Origin: Flavobacteriaceae bacterium PS02293
Lineage (GTDB): Bacteria > Bacteroidota > Bacteroidia > Flavobacteriales > Weeksellaceae
Assembly (NCBI GenBank): GCA_029960045.1
Contig: JASCOV010000015.1
Location: 1 to 36,442 of the forward strand
Direction: 5' to 3'
Length of the DNA: 36,442 bases
The notes under the pieces: generated by a model
The model's database searches: none
Seen by the model: only the letters and a program-made list of their open reading frames with translations
Told to the model about the DNA's origin: nothing
Shown here: one piece after another, positions 33,173-36,442 of the stretch
How the letters are laid out: each line of letters starts with the position of its first letter
How positions within the stretch are numbered: the first letter of the stretch is position 1
Program-made: the position numbers and the translations under genes

Positions 33173-36100
33173 ACGATCAAGAATTTTTTAATGAAATAAT
33201 TGATGACATTTCTGTAACTGAGGGAAATAAGAAAGAACTAATTGTTTTCGCAGACAGTAATGATCAATTTTCATTTTTGGAGCTTCTTCAATTGAATAAG
33301 CAAATCAATAATAGAACACTTGTTACACTTAATTCCGTTTCAAATACTAAAAAGTTCCTCAATAGATACCAGAATTATGATGGCAAAATGTTTCTTTGTC
33401 TGAGCGGTGACAGGACAGGAAATGAGATAACCAGGAAAATTCTTACGGAATTTGATGGTAAAAACATCAAAGACGTTCGACCTTTGTATGAAATTTCTGA
33501 AAGCAAGAATCAAAACCTGAGCGAATATTTAGAGAACAAATTAAATCGTCAAAATCAAAATACTAATTTAGTTGAACCAAAAATTTCTGAAAATGAAAAC
33601 GATGCAATTGAATCCGGAAGAACATCCAATTCTCAGCAATTGGGAAAAGGAACACCTGAAGAAAACACTGGAGAACTTGGTTCAAAAATCAAATCCGAAC
33701 AAAACGGAAATTACGGAAGCGGACAAACAGTGGGCAGCAACAATGCTGGAAATGGACTTGCAGGCACAGAGCGGAGTAATTTGGGAAACCGATACCGAGG
33801 AAGAGGATCCTATGACGACTCACAACAGAATAATGTTGGAGAGACTCAAGGACGCTCCGTGGGCGGAATCGTACCCGGGAGAACTGTATCCGATAGAAGA
33901 AGACCTGATGGAGGACTTTCCGAGATAAGTGAGGAGTCAACAAATAATTTAGAGTTAGATGCTCTTATTTCAAAATATAAAGGGCAAAAACTGAATAGTG
34001 ATCAAGTTGCGGAAGTAGTTTCTGCGGCTTGTTTTGTTTCCGAGAATCACAAGGTTATTCTCAAAGAAAATCTGAAAGTCACGGATGATTTAAAAGAAAT
34101 CTGCAATCAATTCCAAAGTGGCGGAACCTCAAAAGAAGGCAGAGGAATTTTAGACGAATATTACACACACGATAAAATTGTCGATGCAGTCCGTAATTTA
34201 ATCAAAGACCATTTCAAAACTCAAAAAGAAATTTCGGTTTTAGAACCAAGTGTTGGAACTGGAAATTTCATTTATGCTACTCACGAATTATCTGTAAATT
34301 CTAAAATTACAGGATTTGAAATCAACGAGACCACCGCGAAAATTGCCAAAATTCTGCATCCCGAAGCTGACATCAATCTTCGTTCGTTTGAAACTGAATT
34401 CATCGACGAGAAAGGCAACAAAAAAGGCTTTTCACAGCAATACAATTTGGTCATCGGGAATCCACCTTATGGTGAACATCGTGGGCTTTATAAAGGATTG
34501 GGAGAAGAACCAAAAATTTCTAAATATGAAGATTATTTTGTAAAAAGGTCTTTAGATTCCTTAAAAACCGACGGCGTTTTGGCGATGGTTCTTCCATCAG
34601 CTTGGCTGAGCAGGCAAAAAAAATTGCAAAACGCCAATATTTTGGATGGATTTCGTTTGCCCAACGGAGCTTTTGCAGGAACACAGATCGGAACCGATAT
34701 TATCATTCTAAGAAAAAATAATCAAAATATTTCAAAGGATATTTCCCATTATTTTGAAAATAATCCAACAAGAATTTTGGGAGAAACCCGCGAAAAAACC
34801 AACCGTTTTGGTCGATTAGAAAAATATATTTACGGAAATTTAGATGAAGCTTTATTTAAGATTGAACAGTTTAAAAATAGGAAAGAAACCCAACGGATCG
34901 GAAATCTATTTGAAGATTTGTTTTTAGACGAAGAATATAAAGCTCCTGTAGACAAAGAAAACATAGCATTCGAAGATTCTGCGAGAATTGAAAACCAAAA
35001 TAAAAATAAAGTACATGTAACAGAAACTCAAGAAAAAATTGAATTGGTACTTTTTAACCTCAATAACATCAAGTTTAAATCTCCCACAATTACGACTGAA
35101 ATTAGCAAGTATGAAAAACTGCGCGAAGATCTAATCACAAAGCCGACATCGTTTTCTGATGAAAAATTAAAAGAATTGATTGAAAAAAGTGATAGAATAA
35201 TTTCTATTCACAATACGAGGGTCGAGAAGGAATATCAACTTCAAATAAAACCGGAACTAAAGAAAGGTGTTTTAAAATATCAATTCTCCAAACAGGATGA
35301 AATTGTAAATACTTCCTTGCAAAATAGTTCTGATATTACCAAAGAGCAAATTGAAGCATTCAGAGATACATCTTACGATGGAACGCTCAACAATCACGAA
35401 CAACATTCCAAATTTTCAAATTATTCTGATGGAGTTTGGATTCACGATTTTTATTATGCAGAAGGAAATATTTATGCGAAGGTAGAGCAGTTAGATAAAG
35501 ATTTTGCTAATAAAAATGATGCTAATGGAACACAAAACCAGTATGAAAAACAAAAAGCATTATTAGAAAGTGTTCTACCAAAAGAGAAATCGCTGGATGA
35601 GATTTATATCAGTCCGAACCACGAGTTCGTACACAAGTTTGAGTTAGGTCAAGTAGAAAAAGACCAATATAATCATATTACAAAGCGTACCGAATCTGTC
35701 ATAATAGATTACAACCTTGCCGAAAAGTTCAAAGATTTTGTAGGCACTTTGTCAAGTGAAGCTTTTGCTGGTTCTTCAGCTTGGGAAGTGCGAAGCTTTG
35801 TAGATAACGAGACGGTTACAGGAAGCGATAAAGAGAGAAATGCGTTAGTCAGAGAAAGACGAAAAACTGCTGCGAATGATCTGTTTTACAAGTTTGTTCG
35901 TGAAGAACTTTCCGATGATATTAGAAATCGTTTTGTAAAAGAATTTAATAGGAATTACAATAACATTCACGTTCCGGATTACTCTAAATTTCCATTGTTT
36001 TCCAGAATCTATCTGCATTTCAAAGGTCAGGAATTGCGTTTGACCGAAGTTCAGAAAGCAGGAATCGGAAGACAGACCACAAAAGGAGTAGGGCTCTTAG

Positions 36101-36442
36101 CGCACGAAGTGGGTTTTGGAAAAACGCTTTCCGGAATCCTTTCTATGCACGAAGCAATGGAGCGAGGAAATGCGAAAAGACCAATCATCGTAGTTCCAAA
36201 TGACAGTATTTTGAAACAATGGGTGGAAACTATTTTTGAAACGATTCCCAGTGCGAAAGTTAATGTTTTAGGGAATTTGGGGAAAGATTATGATCTCTCA
36301 AAATTTGACAACAAAGACGGAGAAATTACCATCGTTACTTATGAGGGCTTTAATAATATCGGGTTTTCATCAGGAATTACCGAAGAACTTTCTTCAAAAT
36401 TCAGCTACATCTCTACAAGCGAAATGAAAGGCGTTACCAATA
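33169..36442 (+). CDS. Giant Toprim-like / DNA methyltransferase / helicase protein, partial
   Basis: An open frame from GTG 33169 runs past the window end (1091 codons seen). Residues 1-140 look Toprim-like (KMFLCLSGDRTGNEITRKIL, then DVRPLYEIS). A glycine- and serine-rich linker (about 140-250) follows. Then comes an N6-adenine methyltransferase: SAM motif LEPSVGTGNF at 358-367 and catalytic NPPY at 431-434. Later a SNF2/DEAD helicase begins, LTEVQKAGIG and Walker A HEVGFGKT (GFGKT 982-986), VVPNDSILKQW. This DarB-like architecture, also seen in phage and ICE anti-restriction proteins, suggests protection of entering DNA. A short frame in another phase overlaps the linker. The GTG start is chosen by the GTGA overlap with the lipoprotein gene. 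Confidence 0.88.
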   Translation, partial: MNDQEFFNEIIDDISVTEGNKKELIVFADSNDQFSFLELLQLNKQINNRTLVTLNSVSNTKKFLNRYQNYDGKMFLCLSGDRTGNEITRKILTEFDGKNIKDVRPLYEISESKNQNLSEYLENKLNRQNQNTNLVEPKISENENDAIESGRTSNSQQLGKGTPEENTGELGSKIKSEQNGNYGSGQTVGSNNAGNGLAGTERSNLGNRYRGRGSYDDSQQNNVGETQGRSVGGIVPGRTVSDRRRPDGGLSEISEESTNNLELDALISKYKGQKLNSDQVAEVVSAACFVSENHKVILKENLKVTDDLKEICNQFQSGGTSKEGRGILDEYYTHDKIVDAVRNLIKDHFKTQKEISVLEPSVGTGNFIYATHELSVNSKITGFEINETTAKIAKILHPEADINLRSFETEFIDEKGNKKGFSQQYNLVIGNPPYGEHRGLYKGLGEEPKISKYEDYFVKRSLDSLKTDGVLAMVLPSAWLSRQKKLQNANILDGFRLPNGAFAGTQIGTDIIILRKNNQNISKDISHYFENNPTRILGETREKTNRFGRLEKYIYGNLDEALFKIEQFKNRKETQRIGNLFEDLFLDEEYKAPVDKENIAFEDSARIENQNKNKVHVTETQEKIELVLFNLNNIKFKSPTITTEISKYEKLREDLITKPTSFSDEKLKELIEKSDRIISIHNTRVEKEYQLQIKPELKKGVLKYQFSKQDEIVNTSLQNSSDITKEQIEAFRDTSYDGTLNNHEQHSKFSNYSDGVWIHDFYYAEGNIYAKVEQLDKDFANKNDANGTQNQYEKQKALLESVLPKEKSLDEIYISPNHEFVHKFELGQVEKDQYNHITKRTESVIIDYNLAEKFKDFVGTLSSEAFAGSSAWEVRSFVDNETVTGSDKERNALVRERRKTAANDLFYKFVREELSDDIRNRFVKEFNRNYNNIHVPDYSKFPLFSRIYLHFKGQELRLTEVQKAGIGRQTTKGVGLLAHEVGFGKTLSGILSMHEAMERGNAKRPIIVVPNDSILKQWVETIFETIPSAKVNVLGNLGKDYDLSKFDNKDGEITIVTYEGFNNIGFSSGITEELSSKFSYISTSEMKGVTN
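33602..33928 (+). CDS. Possible overprinted gene inside the methylase linker
   Basis: In the frame shifted by one base from the methylase, ATG 33602 opens 108 codons with a natural-looking sequence: MQLNPEEHPILSNWEKEHLK, then EADKQWAATMLEMDLQAQSG, ending EEDLMEDFPR. It has tryptophans, regular charge patterning and helical periodicity. In the methylase frame the same DNA gives a glycine-, asparagine- and arginine-rich linker. In-frame ATGs at 33572 and 33593 could also serve. The product is acidic, soluble and unassigned. I cannot show that it is translated; a normal disordered linker is the competing explanation. Confidence 0.4.
   Translation: MQLNPEEHPILSNWEKEHLKKTLENLVQKSNPNKTEITEADKQWAATMLEMDLQAQSGVIWETDTEEEDPMTTHNRIMLERLKDAPWAESYPGELYPIEEDLMEDFPR

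Noticed and set aside
34316..34543. 75-codon frame inside the methylase gene
   Set aside because: Its composition (arginine, lysine and serine runs) is that of a shadow, and the methylase frame there encodes conserved catalytic motifs.

Overview
The window is an A+T-rich Bacteroidota (Flavobacteriia, Weeksellaceae-like, e.g. Chryseobacterium or Elizabethkingia) sequence. The taxonomic guess rests on TAnnTTTG-type promoters, lack of clear Shine-Dalgarno sites, a relic of a type IX secretion sorting domain, and a conjugation gene set of the Bacteroidetes conjugative-transposon type. Almost everything belongs to one integrative and conjugative element (ICE) or large conjugative plasmid. No integrase, attachment site or replication initiator is visible, so both ends lie outside the window.

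Layout. (1) 1-376: the end of an IS21-type insertion sequence has destroyed a Toprim/primase-like gene, leaving its C-terminus. (2) 382-1518, minus strand: a two-gene toxin-antitoxin module, an HTH-DUF6922 antitoxin and an AbiEii nucleotidyltransferase toxin, with a perfect palindrome overlapping its promoter. (3) 2085-6486: ssb followed by a PRTRC cassette (E, C, small ORF, F-position gene, B, ThiF), which encodes a ubiquitin-like protein, an E2-like protein and an E1-like enzyme. (4) 6487-7297: a gene-free, highly structured island with several hairpins and an array of TGTA-N7-TACA sites mostly 32 bp apart. (5) 7298-11159: a Gabija-type anti-phage pair (OLD nuclease GajA, UvrD-like helicase GajB). 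(6) 11160-13376: debris of a T9SS cargo gene, a bidirectional terminator, a surface-fibre-like protein and a small lipoprotein. (7) 13414-30437: mobilization and transfer: relaxosome accessory protein, relaxase, ParA-type ATPase, TraE, TraF, TraG (VirB4), four related exported proteins in tandem, TraJ, TraK, TraL-like, TraM, TraN, coupling ATPase and an M23 peptidase. (8) 30427-36442: two accessory proteins, a terminator, a lipoprotein, and a giant Toprim-like/methyltransferase/helicase protein running off the right end.

How it works together (inference). The relaxase and accessory protein nick the DNA, the coupling ATPase hands it to a VirB-like channel (TraE to TraN), and the M23 peptidase opens the wall. 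SSB and the giant methylase-helicase probably protect or process the incoming strand. The toxin-antitoxin module, the PRTRC cassette and the Gabija pair are accessory stability and defence functions.

Most unusual points: a J-domain with an intact HPD motif inserted inside the VirB4-type ATPase TraG; a plausible gene overprinted in another frame on the linker of the giant methylase-helicase; the structured repeat island in front of Gabija; a near-identical 18-bp direct repeat around Gabija; and the ubiquitin-like cassette whose 72-residue Ubl candidate ends in glycine.
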